Shown: positions 43,711 to 52,990 of the stretch, piece by piece
Layout of the letters: each line of letters begins with the position of its first letter
Numbering within the stretch: the first letter of the stretch is position 1
Assembly: GCF_004307995.1 (NCBI RefSeq)
Contig: NZ_SIRE01000013.1
Coordinates: 186,001-250,000, forward strand
From: Paenibacillus thalictri
GTDB taxonomy: Bacteria; Bacillota; Bacilli; Paenibacillales; NBRC-103111
DNA: 64,000 bases
Direction: 5' to 3'
Notes under the pieces: model-generated
The model's database searches: none
Seen by the model: only the letters and a program-made list of their open reading frames with translations
What the model was told of the DNA's origin: nothing
Made by a program: the position numbers and the translations under genes

Positions 43711-43737
43711 AAACGCTTAAGGGAGAGAGCCAAGACG

Positions 43738-44604
43738 ATGAGCCAAGTGTTCAGAAGCAAATATTCGTATATGCTGCTGCTGCCTGCCGGAATCATTTAT
43801 TTCGTTTTATATTTGCTCCCGACGATCATGTCGCTGTTTTTCAGCATGACGAGGTGGACGCTGACGAAATGGGACTATATCGGCTTCGAAAATTACCAGA
43901 TGTTTTTTTCGGAGACGTCTTTAAATATCGGTTTCCGCAACACGCTGATTTACGCGGTGGTCACCTGCGGACTTAAGGTTGTATTAGGCCTGGTGCTGGG
44001 CACGATTCTGACCTCCCGTGTATTGTTCAAAAACTACCTCCGCTCGGTTATCTTTTTCCCGACGCTGCTCAGCACGATTGCGGTTGGCGTCACTTTCAAC
44101 AGCATGATGCATCCAACGCAAGGGGTGATCAACCATGCGCTTGCGCTGCTCGGCATCGAGGGACCGGATTGGCTCGGCAATACGAAAATTGCCTTGCTGT
44201 CCGTAGCTTTTGTTGATGTATGGAAGGGCGTCGGCATTGCAACGGTCATTTATATCGCCGGCATCTTGTCGATTCCGCAGCATTATTACGAAGCGCTGAA
44301 AATCGACGGCGGCAACTCGTTGGACGGATTTTGGCATCTCACCTTGCCGCTCAGCCGGCCGGCGATGAACTCGGTGATCATCCTCGCTTTTATCGGCGGT
44401 TTGCGCAGCTTCGATCTCATTTGGACGATGACCAAGGGAGGGCCGGGGTTTACGACAGACTTGATCGCATCGATTATTTATAAGCAATATCAGGCCGGTT
44501 TTTACGGGCTCGCTACGGCGGGCAACGTCATTTTGTTTATCGGCGTATCGGTGTTGGCTTTCCCGCTGTATAAGTTTCTGAACAGAAGGGAGGTCGACTT
44601 ATGA
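43738..44604 (+). CDS. Sugar ABC transporter permease, MalF/UgpA type
   Basis: A 288-residue permease with about six helices. LLLPAGIIYFVLYLLPTIMSL starts the first helix and the coupling loop is YYEALKIDGGNSLDGFWHLTLPLS. The frame reaches back to 43648; ATG 43738 is chosen on length and the GGGAGAG site. It overlaps the next gene by four bases (ATGA type). It works with the lipoprotein upstream. Confidence 0.92.
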   Translation: MSQVFRSKYSYMLLLPAGIIYFVLYLLPTIMSLFFSMTRWTLTKWDYIGFENYQMFFSETSLNIGFRNTLIYAVVTCGLKVVLGLVLGTILTSRVLFKNYLRSVIFFPTLLSTIAVGVTFNSMMHPTQGVINHALALLGIEGPDWLGNTKIALLSVAFVDVWKGVGIATVIYIAGILSIPQHYYEALKIDGGNSLDGFWHLTLPLSRPAMNSVIILAFIGGLRSFDLIWTMTKGGPGFTTDLIASIIYKQYQAGFYGLATAGNVILFIGVSVLAFPLYKFLNRREVDL

Positions 44605-45434
44605 GCAGGCGCTGGAGTTATTACGGATACGGTCTGATCGCCCTGTTGTTGTCTACGGTCATCTTTTGGGTGCCCTTTTATTTCGTCATTATCAATTCGT
44701 TCAAAAATACGACCGAATCGGCCGATTTCAGCATGGCTTGGCCGAAGGTGTTTCAATTGGCCGCCAACTACAAGGAAGTGCTGATGACAAACGACTATAT
44801 GCTGGTGCGCGCCTTTTACAACAGCACGGTGCTGACCGTTTTCTCGATTGCTGTTCTGGTGCTCGTCTGCTCGATGGCCGGCTTTGTACTGCAGCGGAGA
44901 GAAGGAGGGAAAGCTTCCTCGACGATCAATTTTCTCGTATTGACGGGACTGATGATCCCTCCGGCGATCGTGCCTACAATCTGGGTGTTAAACGGACTCG
45001 GACTGTTTAAAACGATGATCGGGCTAATCTTGATCGAGGTGGCGCTACATTTTCCGTTTGCCGCTATTTTGTACAAGGCGTTTACGGCGACGATTCCGCG
45101 CGAGCTGGACGAAAGTGCGTTTATCGACGGATGCGGGGGGATACGGTTGTTTTTTAACATCGTATTCCCGCTGCTGAAGCCGGTGACGTCAACGATCGTT
45201 GTGCTGACGGCGGTCGGCGTATTTAACGATTTCGTCAATCCGCTGTATTTCTTGCCGGGATCGGACAACGCCACGGTGCAACTGACGTTGTACAATTTTA
45301 CAAGCTTGTACCGGACCGCATGGAACCTGCTGTTTGCGGACATTGTGCTGATTTCGCTGCCGCCGCTTATTCTTTTCATTTTCTTCAACAAAAAGATCGT
45401 TGCGGGCATGACCGCAGGGGCAGTGAAAGGCTAA
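44601..45434 (+). CDS. Sugar ABC transporter permease, MalG/UgpE type
   Basis: A 277-residue permease. Coupling loop ELDESAFIDGCGGIRLFFNIVFPLLKP, end KKIVAGMTAGAVKG. It overlaps the preceding permease by four bases. The operon has no ATPase. A promoter for the T-box leader begins 21 bases after its stop. Confidence 0.92.
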   Translation: MSRRWSYYGYGLIALLLSTVIFWVPFYFVIINSFKNTTESADFSMAWPKVFQLAANYKEVLMTNDYMLVRAFYNSTVLTVFSIAVLVLVCSMAGFVLQRREGGKASSTINFLVLTGLMIPPAIVPTIWVLNGLGLFKTMIGLILIEVALHFPFAAILYKAFTATIPRELDESAFIDGCGGIRLFFNIVFPLLKPVTSTIVVLTAVGVFNDFVNPLYFLPGSDNATVQLTLYNFTSLYRTAWNLLFADIVLISLPPLILFIFFNKKIVAGMTAGAVKG

Positions 45435-45454
45435 TGACAGTAAAAAGGTAACGC

Positions 45455-45483
45455 TTGACATTTCCCTTTCTATCCTGTATAAA
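45455..45483 (+). promoter_or_regulatory. Strong promoter for the T-box leader
   Basis: TTGACA (45455-45460), 17-base spacer, TATAAA (45478-45483). It directly precedes the T-box leader of the arginyl-tRNA synthetase gene. Confidence 0.85.
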
Positions 45484-45489
45484 GATGGA

Positions 45490-45751
45490 TAAACCTAACA
45501 TTGATGAACGGGAAAGTAATTTGCAGCCGCCAGTTGCAGCGAGCCGGGTTGGTGTAAGCCGGTACGGAGGTTATGAACGAAACGGGCCCGGGAAATGGTT
45601 TGCCGAAAGCCGTATGGGCTGGGTAGGCAAATCCGGTCGCAAGACCGTTACGAATTGAGAGGTCAAGCATGCGCAGGCGGCTTGGCATTTTAGAGTGGTA
45701 CCGCGGGAACTTCAGGCTCTCGTCTCTTTTATTAGAGACGGGGGCTTTTTT
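45490..45751 (+). ncRNA. T-box riboswitch leader (arginine)
   Basis: A leader of about 260 bases before an arginyl-tRNA synthetase. The T-box sequence AGAGTGGTACCGCGG lies at 45692-45706; upstream are a stem I region with AGCGAGCCGGG and GGTGTAAGCCGG, and a candidate specifier codon CGA (45578-45580, within GAACGAAAC), matching arginine. Competing antiterminator and terminator folds (terminator 45716-45751) complete the switch. Uncharged tRNA-Arg should raise transcription. The specifier choice is less sure than the T-box itself. Confidence 0.9.
45716..45751 (+). terminator. T-box terminator
   Basis: GCTCTCGTCTCT pairs with AGAGACGGGGGC, including G-U pairs, around TTTATT and is followed by T6. 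This is the conditional terminator of the leader. Confidence 0.9.
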
Positions 45752-45781
45752 GATTATAGCGAAAAGGGAGGAAGTTGCCTG

Positions 45782-47698
45782 ATGTTACTTAGTGAAATGA
45801 TTATATCGGCGCTTGACGCCAGTTTAAACGAGTTATTGGAGAAGTTCGGCCAAACCCGTCCCGAGCAGCTTCGCATCGAGATTCTGCATCCTGCAAGCGA
45901 ACAACACGGAGATTACAGCAGCAATGTGGCCATGCAGCTGGCCCGGACGCTGAAGAAGCCGCCTGTTGCGATAGCGGACGAGCTGATTCAAGTTTTGCAG
46001 CGCTGCGAGGACATTGCCCGATTGTTCGTCAAAGTCGAAGCGGCCCCGCCCGGCTTCATCAATCTGTACGTCAATTGGCATGCATGGGCGGAATGGCGGG
46101 GCAAGGCGGCCGACAAGACAGCACACAAGGCATCAGGCAAGGTTAGAGCCGACAGGAGCAAAGCACTGATCGAGCACACTTCCATCAACCCCAACAAGTC
46201 GGCTCACATCGGCCATCTGCGTAATTCATGCATAGGGGACACGCTGGCGAGAATGATGAAGCGGGCCGGATATGAAGTGGAGGTCCACAACTACATCGAT
46301 GACTTGGGCAATCAATTGGCGGATACGGTGGTTGGCATGCGTCATGTGGAAGCGAAGGGAGCATACACCCGCTTTGGCGATTTTTGCTGGGAAATTTACG
46401 CCAAGGTGAACCGTGCCTATAAACTGGATCCTGAGCTGGCAGAACAGCGTACCGAGGTGCTGCATGCGTTGGAAGAGGGGAGCGGCAATACCGCATGGCT
46501 GGGGCTGCTAACGGCGGAGCGGATCGTACGCGAGCATCTGGAGGAAATGCGGCAGTTCGGCATCGGATACGATGTGCTTGTATGGGAGAGCAGCATCGTC
46601 AGAGAAGGCTTCTGGACTCGCGCTTTCGAGCTGCTGCGGCAAACCGCCGTCTTTCAGCGCGAGACGGAAGGGAAACTTGCAGGATGCTGGGTGCTGAAGC
46701 AGCCTAACGAAACCGGTGCGTCGCCGGACAACGACACGTTTCATGCCGATAAGGTGCTGGTCCGCTCCAACGGTATATTAACGTATACGGCCAAAGATAT
46801 CGCTTATCATTTGTGGAAGTTCGGCCTGTTGGGACAGGATTTTCAATATAAAAAGTTTGCCGAAGGCGTATGGTCGACGGTACCTGCCGGGGTTCCGCGG
46901 AAAATCGGAGGTGCGGATACGGTTGTCAATGTGATCGACCATAGACAGGAATATCCGCAGCTGATGGTGAAGCAAGCGCTGCAGGCGCTTGGCTTCGACG
47001 GTCAGGCCGAGCGGCTCAGGCATGTGAGTTACGGCGTTGTGTCGCTGAGTCCGGAAACCGCCGCGGGATTGGGTGTCGACGTATCGGATGGAAGATCGTC
47101 TTATCCGATGTCGGGCAGACAAGGCATCGGCGTGAAAATCGCCGATTTTCTCGACCGGATGGAACAGGTCATTGACGATAAGCGGTCGCGCAAAGCGGGA
47201 TTGTCGAGCCGCTCCATCGCTGCCGCGGCTATCAGATACTACTTGCTGCGGTTCCATCTTCAGACGGAAGTTGTGTTTGATTTGGAGCAGGCAACCGAGG
47301 TGTCCGGCAATACCGGCATTTATTTGATGTATTCCTACGCGCGCGCCTGCAGCATTTTGGACAAAGCGGCCAAAAACGGACATGCGGTTCAAGAGGGAGA
47401 CGGAAATGAGAAGTGGAGCGGGATTACGCAATGGGAACCCCAGGAAACGAGCTTGCTGCGGCATATCGCTTATTGGCCGGAGACGCTGCAAGGGGCGATC
47501 GAAGAGCTGGCCCCAAATACGTTGTGTACTTACGCTCATGAACTGACAACGCTGTTTAATCATTTTTACGCAACATGCCCTATTCTGAAAGCGGAGGGGA
47601 GCCGGCTTGCGTTTCGCTTATGGCTGACCGCCCGGTATATGGAGACCCTTCAGGAGGCGCTGCAGCTGCTGGGATTGCCTGCGCCTAAGCGTATGTAA
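45782..47698 (+). CDS. argS: Arginyl-tRNA synthetase, SGRQG type
   Basis: A 638-residue class I synthetase that charges tRNA-Arg. An N-terminal ArgRS domain (GDYSSNVAMQLARTLKK, about 43-59), a catalytic Rossmann core with HIGH at 142-145, a second signature YPMSGRQGIGVK near 445 and a C-terminal DALR anticodon-binding domain (about 520-638) are visible. It is longer than the usual Bacillus enzyme (about 556) and its KMSKS-like loop is of the SGRxG type seen in a clostridial/archaeal-like branch. Start: ATG 45782 after GGGAGGAAG; the frame overlaps the leader. It may be a second ArgRS of the cell. Confidence 0.92.
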   Translation: MLLSEMIISALDASLNELLEKFGQTRPEQLRIEILHPASEQHGDYSSNVAMQLARTLKKPPVAIADELIQVLQRCEDIARLFVKVEAAPPGFINLYVNWHAWAEWRGKAADKTAHKASGKVRADRSKALIEHTSINPNKSAHIGHLRNSCIGDTLARMMKRAGYEVEVHNYIDDLGNQLADTVVGMRHVEAKGAYTRFGDFCWEIYAKVNRAYKLDPELAEQRTEVLHALEEGSGNTAWLGLLTAERIVREHLEEMRQFGIGYDVLVWESSIVREGFWTRAFELLRQTAVFQRETEGKLAGCWVLKQPNETGASPDNDTFHADKVLVRSNGILTYTAKDIAYHLWKFGLLGQDFQYKKFAEGVWSTVPAGVPRKIGGADTVVNVIDHRQEYPQLMVKQALQALGFDGQAERLRHVSYGVVSLSPETAAGLGVDVSDGRSSYPMSGRQGIGVKIADFLDRMEQVIDDKRSRKAGLSSRSIAAAAIRYYLLRFHLQTEVVFDLEQATEVSGNTGIYLMYSYARACSILDKAAKNGHAVQEGDGNEKWSGITQWEPQETSLLRHIAYWPETLQGAIEELAPNTLCTYAHELTTLFNHFYATCPILKAEGSRLAFRLWLTARYMETLQEALQLLGLPAPKRM

Positions 47699-47709
47699 CC
47701 ACTCGTTTA

Positions 47710-47818
47710 CGACAAAATCTTCGGCGATTTCACCATGTCAACACAGGTTTTTGTCGAATGAATGGTAAATATAACTTGTTATCAGCTATAATAATAGCAG
47801 GGCTATAAAATTCGACAA
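47710..47818 (+). other. Overlapping inverted repeats before the DUF445 gene
   Basis: CGACAAAA (47710-47717), TTTTGTCGAAT (47749-47759) and ATTCGACAA (47810-47818). The middle segment can pair with either neighbour but not both. A possible TATAAT (47788-47793) lies between the second and third. Could be a switch-like fold or a binding site; no independent support. Confidence 0.35.
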
Positions 47819-47844
47819 CGACATAAGTAAAAGGACAACTCAAT

Positions 47845-49095
47845 ATGGAGAAAAAAACAAGATATGTGGCAGGGGTATCCCTTGGGGTCATGGCTGCGGG
47901 ATTTGCCGTAACTTTGCCGTTTGGCGGCAGCGGGGCCGCATTGTATTTGCAGGGCGCGTTTGAAGCGGGGCTTGTCGGAGGGCTTGCCGACTGGTTTGCC
48001 GTGACGGCGTTGTTCCGGCATCCGCTTGGTATCCCGATTCCGCATACGTCGCTGCTCGTGAAGAACCGCGACAAACTGACCAAGGCGCTTGTCACCGCGG
48101 TCGAAACGGAGCTGCTGAACGCAGGAAGCATTGCCGAGAAGCTGAAAAGCGTCAATATATCGGAGCGGCTGCTGCAATGGAGCGAGCGGCAGTTGGATAC
48201 GGAAGAAGCCGGCCGGATGGCCACGGCCGTCTGCAGTTATATCGTGGAGCATCTGCCTTATGAGCAAATCATCGCATTGCTGAAGAAAGAAGCCCATGAA
48301 TTGGCCGATTCAATCGATTTTGCCGCGTTGTTCGTACGTGCCAAAGACGAGGTTTTGAACCGCGAGTGGGACAAGATGCTGCTTGATTATTTGCTGGAAA
48401 AAGCGGACGGCTGGATCGTAAGGACGGAAACGCGGGACATGCTGGGCGCTCTTGCGCTGAAGGCGCTTGGCAATATCCAGCTGGGCGGTTTCATGGGATT
48501 TGCGATGGGCGCGTTTTCCGGCTTTATGACCGAAGACAAGCTGGGAGGCATCATCCAGAGCTTGCTGCTGACGAGCACCCATGATTTGCGGCGGGATTCA
48601 AGCTCCGGCCGGAAAAGCATTATCGCGGAAATTCACCGCTTGCTGGAGGAAGCGCCTGACAACCCGAAGTTCGCCGAAGGGGTGCAAAGCTTGAAGCACA
48701 TGCTCGCGGATTATGCCGAAAACAGCGGCACAATCGATAAGCTGGTCATGAAGCTGAAGTTGCGTGCGGCCGATTTTGTGCAGCAGCCCGATTTTGCCCC
48801 TGCGTATGCGCTGCCGTTTCTGAAGCGGCTTGTGGGCAGCTTCCGCTCCAACGCGGCTGCGGTGGAGCAAACGGAACAATGGATTCAAACCAAGCTGCTT
48901 CAAGTGATCGCCGACAATCATAACAAAATCGGCGGGCTGGTCAAGGAAAACGTGGACAAGCTGGACAATCGCACGCTGATCTCGATGCTGGAGGACAAGG
49001 TCGGCAAAGACCTGCAGTGGATCAGAGTGAACGGCGCGTTGTGCGGGTTTATTATCGGATTGCTGCTAACCGTCATTAAATCGGCGGTAAGTTAA
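47845..49095 (+). CDS. DUF445 family membrane protein
   Basis: A 416-residue protein of the DUF445 family. The N-terminus (MEKKTRYVAGVSLGVMAAGFAVTLPF followed by LQGAFEAGLVGGLADWFAVTALFRHPLG) is the signature region, with two hydrophobic helices; a long soluble, mostly helical part follows and the last 20 residues form another membrane segment. It is tethered to the membrane; its molecular function is unknown. AAAGGA precedes the start. It ends at a good terminator. Confidence 0.88.
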   Translation: MEKKTRYVAGVSLGVMAAGFAVTLPFGGSGAALYLQGAFEAGLVGGLADWFAVTALFRHPLGIPIPHTSLLVKNRDKLTKALVTAVETELLNAGSIAEKLKSVNISERLLQWSERQLDTEEAGRMATAVCSYIVEHLPYEQIIALLKKEAHELADSIDFAALFVRAKDEVLNREWDKMLLDYLLEKADGWIVRTETRDMLGALALKALGNIQLGGFMGFAMGAFSGFMTEDKLGGIIQSLLLTSTHDLRRDSSSGRKSIIAEIHRLLEEAPDNPKFAEGVQSLKHMLADYAENSGTIDKLVMKLKLRAADFVQQPDFAPAYALPFLKRLVGSFRSNAAAVEQTEQWIQTKLLQVIADNHNKIGGLVKENVDKLDNRTLISMLEDKVGKDLQWIRVNGALCGFIIGLLLTVIKSAVS

Positions 49096-49110
49096 ATAAG
49101 ATGACGAGGA

Positions 49111-49138
49111 AACTGAATCGGACGATTCAGTTTTTTTG
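49111..49138 (+). terminator. Rho-independent terminator
   Basis: AACTGAATC and GATTCAGTT form a 9-bp stem with a 4-base loop and T7 run after the DUF445 gene. Confidence 0.92.
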
Positions 49139-49274
49139 TTGTGTATATTAACGTTACCATTTGATTACTAGACTACTAGATTACCTTAGCGGGAGTGAAA
49201 CCGGAGTGAAAAAAAGCAGATTCATTGAGCCCATATGGGGGTCAAGCAAGCGCTTAATAACCCAAATAAAAGCT

Positions 49275-49294
49275 TTACATGTAATAAAATGTAA
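49275..49294. promoter_or_regulatory. Inverted repeat in the DUF1641/NDH-2 upstream region
   Basis: TTACAT-N8-ATGTAA lies in the 474-base gap between the DUF445 terminator and the DUF1641 gene. A further ATGTTG-GAG-CAACAT repeat is at 49385-49399, and CACAAAA near 49325. These could be binding sites for a redox or respiration regulator, but none matches a consensus well. The rest of 49139-49612 shows no gene; the open frame at 49161-49385 lacks a ribosome site. Confidence 0.35.
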
Positions 49295-49612
49295 TTATGA
49301 GTCGAAAATTTTAAAAAAATATCACAAAATGTACACAATTGATAGAAACTTCATTTTCAAGAATGCCCAATTGGGTGTAAAATAATGTTGGAGCAACATG
49401 ATCGCCCTGCCGAAGTTCACTAAATGTTCAAACTGCCAGCTGTGAATGGGAAGACAAAACGAAAGTTCCACGCAGCGAGAATAACGTATCGCTGCTTATG
49501 TGAAAAATGGTACAAGTGATTTGTTTTTGCCCTGGCGTTTAGTGTTTGACAGGAACCGAGCTGTATGTGGCACACTGACATGAATTTCAACGTAAAGGAG
49601 GACATTTCCAAC

Positions 49613-50053
49613 ATGACACCAGCATCTGCTACTCAAGAGGTATCAACAGCGCAATCCGCCGACCTCGCCACCGCACAATCCTCTGTGGATGTGCTCGACC
49701 AACTTATGCAACCAGAGGTTCAACAATCCTTGACCGTTTTGGTGGAAAACTTGCCGAAACTGGCCGAGATGGTGACCGTATTGACCAAAGCGTACGACTT
49801 TGCTCAAAGCGTTGCCACGGATAAAGTACTTATCGACGATTTAAAAGGTGGCCTTGAAGAATTCGTCAAACCGGTGCAAGAAAAAGCCAAAGGCATCGCG
49901 GCCGCCGCGATCGAAGCTAATGAGCGCGCTGCAGCCGACTCCACATCAGTCGGGTTGTTTGGCCTGCTCAAAATGCTGAAGGACCCGCAAGTGCAAAAGA
50001 CGCTTCGTTTTGCCCAAGCTTTTTTGAATGTACTTGCCGAAAAGCAAAAATAA
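49613..50053 (+). CDS. DUF1641 family protein
   Basis: A 146-residue protein of the DUF1641 family: a polar N-terminus, then LDQLMQPEVQQSLTVLVENLPKLAEMVTVLTKAYDFAQSVATD and a C-terminal FGLLKMLKDPQVQKTLRFAQAFLNVLAEK helix pair. Genes of this family often sit next to a flavoprotein or dehydrogenase; here an NADH dehydrogenase follows 43 bases later. It probably helps membrane association or assembly of its partner (inference). AAAGGAGG precedes the ATG. Confidence 0.87.
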   Translation: MTPASATQEVSTAQSADLATAQSSVDVLDQLMQPEVQQSLTVLVENLPKLAEMVTVLTKAYDFAQSVATDKVLIDDLKGGLEEFVKPVQEKAKGIAAAAIEANERAAADSTSVGLFGLLKMLKDPQVQKTLRFAQAFLNVLAEKQK

Positions 50054-50096
50054 TAAAAGCAACCAAGGTTAAGCATAAGAAGAACGGGGGATGAAT

Positions 50097-51278
50097 ATGT
50101 CTAAGCAAATTTTGATATTAGGCGGAGGATACGGAGGTTTGCTGAGCGCGTTGACGGCACGTAAATATTTTTCGATCGCCGACGCTGCGATTACTGTTGT
50201 GAACCGTTTTCCGACCCACCAAATTATTACCGAGCTGCATCGGCTGGCTGCCGGCAGCATCGCCGAGAAAGCCGTTTCGCTGCCGCTGGACAAGCTGCTG
50301 CGCGACAAAGGCGTAAATCTGGTGATTGATACGGTAGAACAAATCAAGCCGGACGAGAAAAAAGTGGTGCTGCAAAGCGGCGTAACGTACAGCTATGACG
50401 CGCTGGTGGTAGCGCTTGGCAGTGAAACTGCGTTTTTTGGCATTCCGGGGCTTCAGGAATACAGCTTTATTCTCAAATCGGTTAACGATGCCAACCGCAT
50501 CCGCGCACATGTGGAAGCATGTCTGGACGCATATAAAGTCAGCAAAAACAAAGCGGACGCCACAATTGTTGTCGGCGGCGGCGGGTTGACAGGCATTGAG
50601 CTTGTCGGCGAGTTTGCAGACAAGCTGCCTGAGCTGTGCCGCAGCAAAGGCATCGATTTCAATGATATTTCGCTGTATTGCGTAGAAGCGGCTCCTTCCG
50701 TGCTGATGGGTTTCCCGCAAGAACTTATCGACCGTGCTGTAAGCAGCTTGTCGAAACGCGGTGTGGAGTTTATTACAAACGTGGCGATTACGGAAATGAC
50801 CAAAACGGCTGTTACATTAAAAGACGGCCGCACGATCGAAACCAATACGCTCGTATGGACAGGCGGCGTGCAAGGCAACTCCGTTGTCGCAAACTGCGGC
50901 ATCGAAGTGAACCGCGGCCGTGCTTCCGTAACGGAGACGCTGCAATCGACTTCGCATCCTGACGTATTCCTCGCCGGCGACAGCGCGGTGGTCATTCCAA
51001 GCGAAGGCGCGCGTCCTTACCCGCCAACTGCACAATTGGCTTGGCAAATGGGCGAAACGGTTGGACACAACATGTTCGCATACTTTAACAATGCGCCTAT
51101 GGACAGCTTTACGCCGGTATTTTCCGGTACGCTGGGCAGCCTGGGCCGCAAAGACGCGATCGGCATGATCGGCGGCAAGCAAACTCAACTGAAGGGCGCT
51201 CCGGCGACCTTTATGAAAGAGGCAAGCAACGTTCGTTATTTGTCGCACATTCAAGGTTTGTTCGCTTTGGCCTATTAA
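50097..51278 (+). CDS. Type II NADH dehydrogenase-like flavoprotein
   Basis: A 393-residue two-Rossmann flavoprotein. The FAD motif GGGYGG is near the start, the NAD motif VVGGGGLTGIELVGEF lies near 155-170, and a late FLAGDSAVV near 295 contacts FAD; a C-terminal region with GMIGGKQTQLKG completes it. Size and layout match NDH-2, which passes electrons from NADH to quinone at the membrane without pumping protons. The extra ATG at 50091 is less likely because GGGGG sits 6 bases before 50097. Linked to DUF1641. Confidence 0.92.
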   Translation: MSKQILILGGGYGGLLSALTARKYFSIADAAITVVNRFPTHQIITELHRLAAGSIAEKAVSLPLDKLLRDKGVNLVIDTVEQIKPDEKKVVLQSGVTYSYDALVVALGSETAFFGIPGLQEYSFILKSVNDANRIRAHVEACLDAYKVSKNKADATIVVGGGGLTGIELVGEFADKLPELCRSKGIDFNDISLYCVEAAPSVLMGFPQELIDRAVSSLSKRGVEFITNVAITEMTKTAVTLKDGRTIETNTLVWTGGVQGNSVVANCGIEVNRGRASVTETLQSTSHPDVFLAGDSAVVIPSEGARPYPPTAQLAWQMGETVGHNMFAYFNNAPMDSFTPVFSGTLGSLGRKDAIGMIGGKQTQLKGAPATFMKEASNVRYLSHIQGLFALAY

Positions 51279-51297
51279 TATTATTGCATGTAATCGG

Positions 51298-51338
51298 AAA
51301 AGGAGCTGTGCCGCCGGATGGCGGTGCAGCTCCTTTTT
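51298..51338. terminator. Bidirectional terminator
   Basis: AAAAGGAGCTGTGCCGCC and its partner GGCGGTGCAGCTCCTTTT surround GGAT, with T-tracts on both strands, between the NDH-2 gene and the minus-strand amidase. Confidence 0.92.
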
Positions 51339-51402
51339 GGCTTAAGCCGTCAAGATGAAGCTAGTGCGGTTCTAATTGGTTTGGAGGAGGATCGTTTTCC
51401 GA

Positions 51403-52839
51403 TTAGCTCAACACCGGAGGGCGCCGAGCCCGGGAAGCTTGCTCGAATGCATAAGCGAACCGCAGCAAGGCAGGTTCGCTGTAAGCCGATGCGGTAAACG
51501 CGGCCCCGAAGGGAAGCCCGTCTTGGCGGAACCCGGCGGGGACGATGATTGCAGGATAGCCGGCTACGGCGGGTGAGTCGGTCACACCCGGGCAGAAGAT
51601 CGCGTCCAGCTTGTGCTCCGCAAGCAGACGGTCAATCCCTTCCTCTCGTGACGCACGCCAATCGCGAAGCCTGTCTTGAATGTATTTGGATTCCGTCAAT
51701 GTTCCGGATGTTTCGTATTCCGCTTGCAGCAGCAGCGTTTGCCCGTATTTTAGCGTTTTCTCGTGATGCTGCTGGTTAAACGTGATGATATCGCGTAATG
51801 TCTTCACATGGGCTTGAGGACCCAGAGAAGCTAAGCTGCGGTTTAAAGCGGACTTGAATTCGTAAAGCAGCACACTGGAATGATCGGCGATATGGGGCAG
51901 GTTGGCGTTATCGACGATGTCCGCTCCGGCTTCGCTTAAAGTCCGGACCGCTTGCTCGAAGAGAGCCTGCTCTTCTTCGTTAAAATCTTGCATGTATCCG
52001 CGGTTGATGCCGATTCGAGCGCCTCGCAGTCCGGCCGGGTCCAGAGAGACCGTGTAGTCGGCAGGCACGCGATTTTCGCTGAGCAGCGTAGCGGGATCCT
52101 CCGGGTCGGCGCCGGCCATTACGCCAAGCAGAATTGCCGCATCTTCAACGGTGCGGGCAAGGGGACCGGCCGTATCCTGCGTATACGATATCGGCACGAT
52201 GCCGGAGCGGCTGACCAGTCCGACCGTTGGCTTAATGCCAACTAAGCTATTGCGGTGAGCGGGATTCAGGATGGATCCCGACGTTTCCGTACCGACTGCA
52301 GCGGCGCACAGATTGGCCGCCGCTGCGACCGCGGAACCGGAGCTGGAGCCACCGGGAGGGAATTTTCCGGGGCCGTACGGATTCAATACTTGACCGCCCC
52401 TTGAGCTGAATCCGTTAGGCATCCCGCGGGTCATGAAATTGGCTAATTCGGTCATATTGGTTTTCCCTAATAGGACCGCCCCGGCTTTCCTTAGCAGGGT
52501 AACCAGGAATGCATCGTTTGCGGCGTAGGTATCCGCGAGCGCCAACGCCCCGGCGCTAGTATGCATATTGTCCGCCGTATGGATGTTGTCTTTGAGCAGA
52601 ACCGGCACCCCGTGCAGCGGCCCTCTTTTATGCCCAATGCTTCGTTCCATGTCGCATCGCTCAGCGATATATAAAGCGTCCGGATTTAGCTCAAGCACGG
52701 CATTTAAGGCAACTCCAGCCTTGTCGTAATCGGCGATCCTTTCCATGTACATCAGCGTCAACTGCCGGGAAGTTAACCCGCCGCTTTCAAATGCGGCTTG
52801 TATGTCTCTGATTGTTGCTTCTTCAATGTGAAAATGCAT
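51403..52839 (-). CDS. Amidase signature family protein
   Basis: A 478-residue amidase. The catalytic Lys lies in VLLKDN (about 83), the cis-Ser in GGSSSGS (about 166-167) and the nucleophile Ser in GTETSGSI (about 189), all present. It hydrolyses a carboxylic amide; GatA activity is unlikely because the gene is alone, without gatB or gatC. The reading frame allows ATG 52848, but the AGGA site fits ATG 52839. The substrate is unknown. Confidence 0.9.
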   Translation of the reverse strand: MHFHIEEATIRDIQAAFESGGLTSRQLTLMYMERIADYDKAGVALNAVLELNPDALYIAERCDMERSIGHKRGPLHGVPVLLKDNIHTADNMHTSAGALALADTYAANDAFLVTLLRKAGAVLLGKTNMTELANFMTRGMPNGFSSRGGQVLNPYGPGKFPPGGSSSGSAVAAAANLCAAAVGTETSGSILNPAHRNSLVGIKPTVGLVSRSGIVPISYTQDTAGPLARTVEDAAILLGVMAGADPEDPATLLSENRVPADYTVSLDPAGLRGARIGINRGYMQDFNEEEQALFEQAVRTLSEAGADIVDNANLPHIADHSSVLLYEFKSALNRSLASLGPQAHVKTLRDIITFNQQHHEKTLKYGQTLLLQAEYETSGTLTESKYIQDRLRDWRASREEGIDRLLAEHKLDAIFCPGVTDSPAVAGYPAIIVPAGFRQDGLPFGAAFTASAYSEPALLRFAYAFEQASRARRPPVLS

Positions 52840-52946
52840 AAGCACCATTCCTAACGGGTTTTATTGTTTTAACGTAACCGCGCCGCTTGTGGAATTCAAG
52901 GGGACGTTTGGAGATAACGATTTTTTCCCGCCGGCGGCTAAGCGAA

Positions 52947-52983
52947 AAAACGCCAAACCCGCAAAAATGCGGATTCGGCGTTT
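52947..52983 (-). terminator. Terminator of the FusB-like gene
   Basis: On the minus strand AAACGCC and GGCGTTT enclose an inner CCGCA/TGCGG stem, followed by a T6 run. Confidence 0.8.
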
Positions 52984-52990
52984 CGGGTTG

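Noticed and set aside
49161..49385. 74-codon plus-strand frame in the gap before DUF1641
   Set aside because: No ribosome site and no protein-like features; probably chance in AT-rich DNA.
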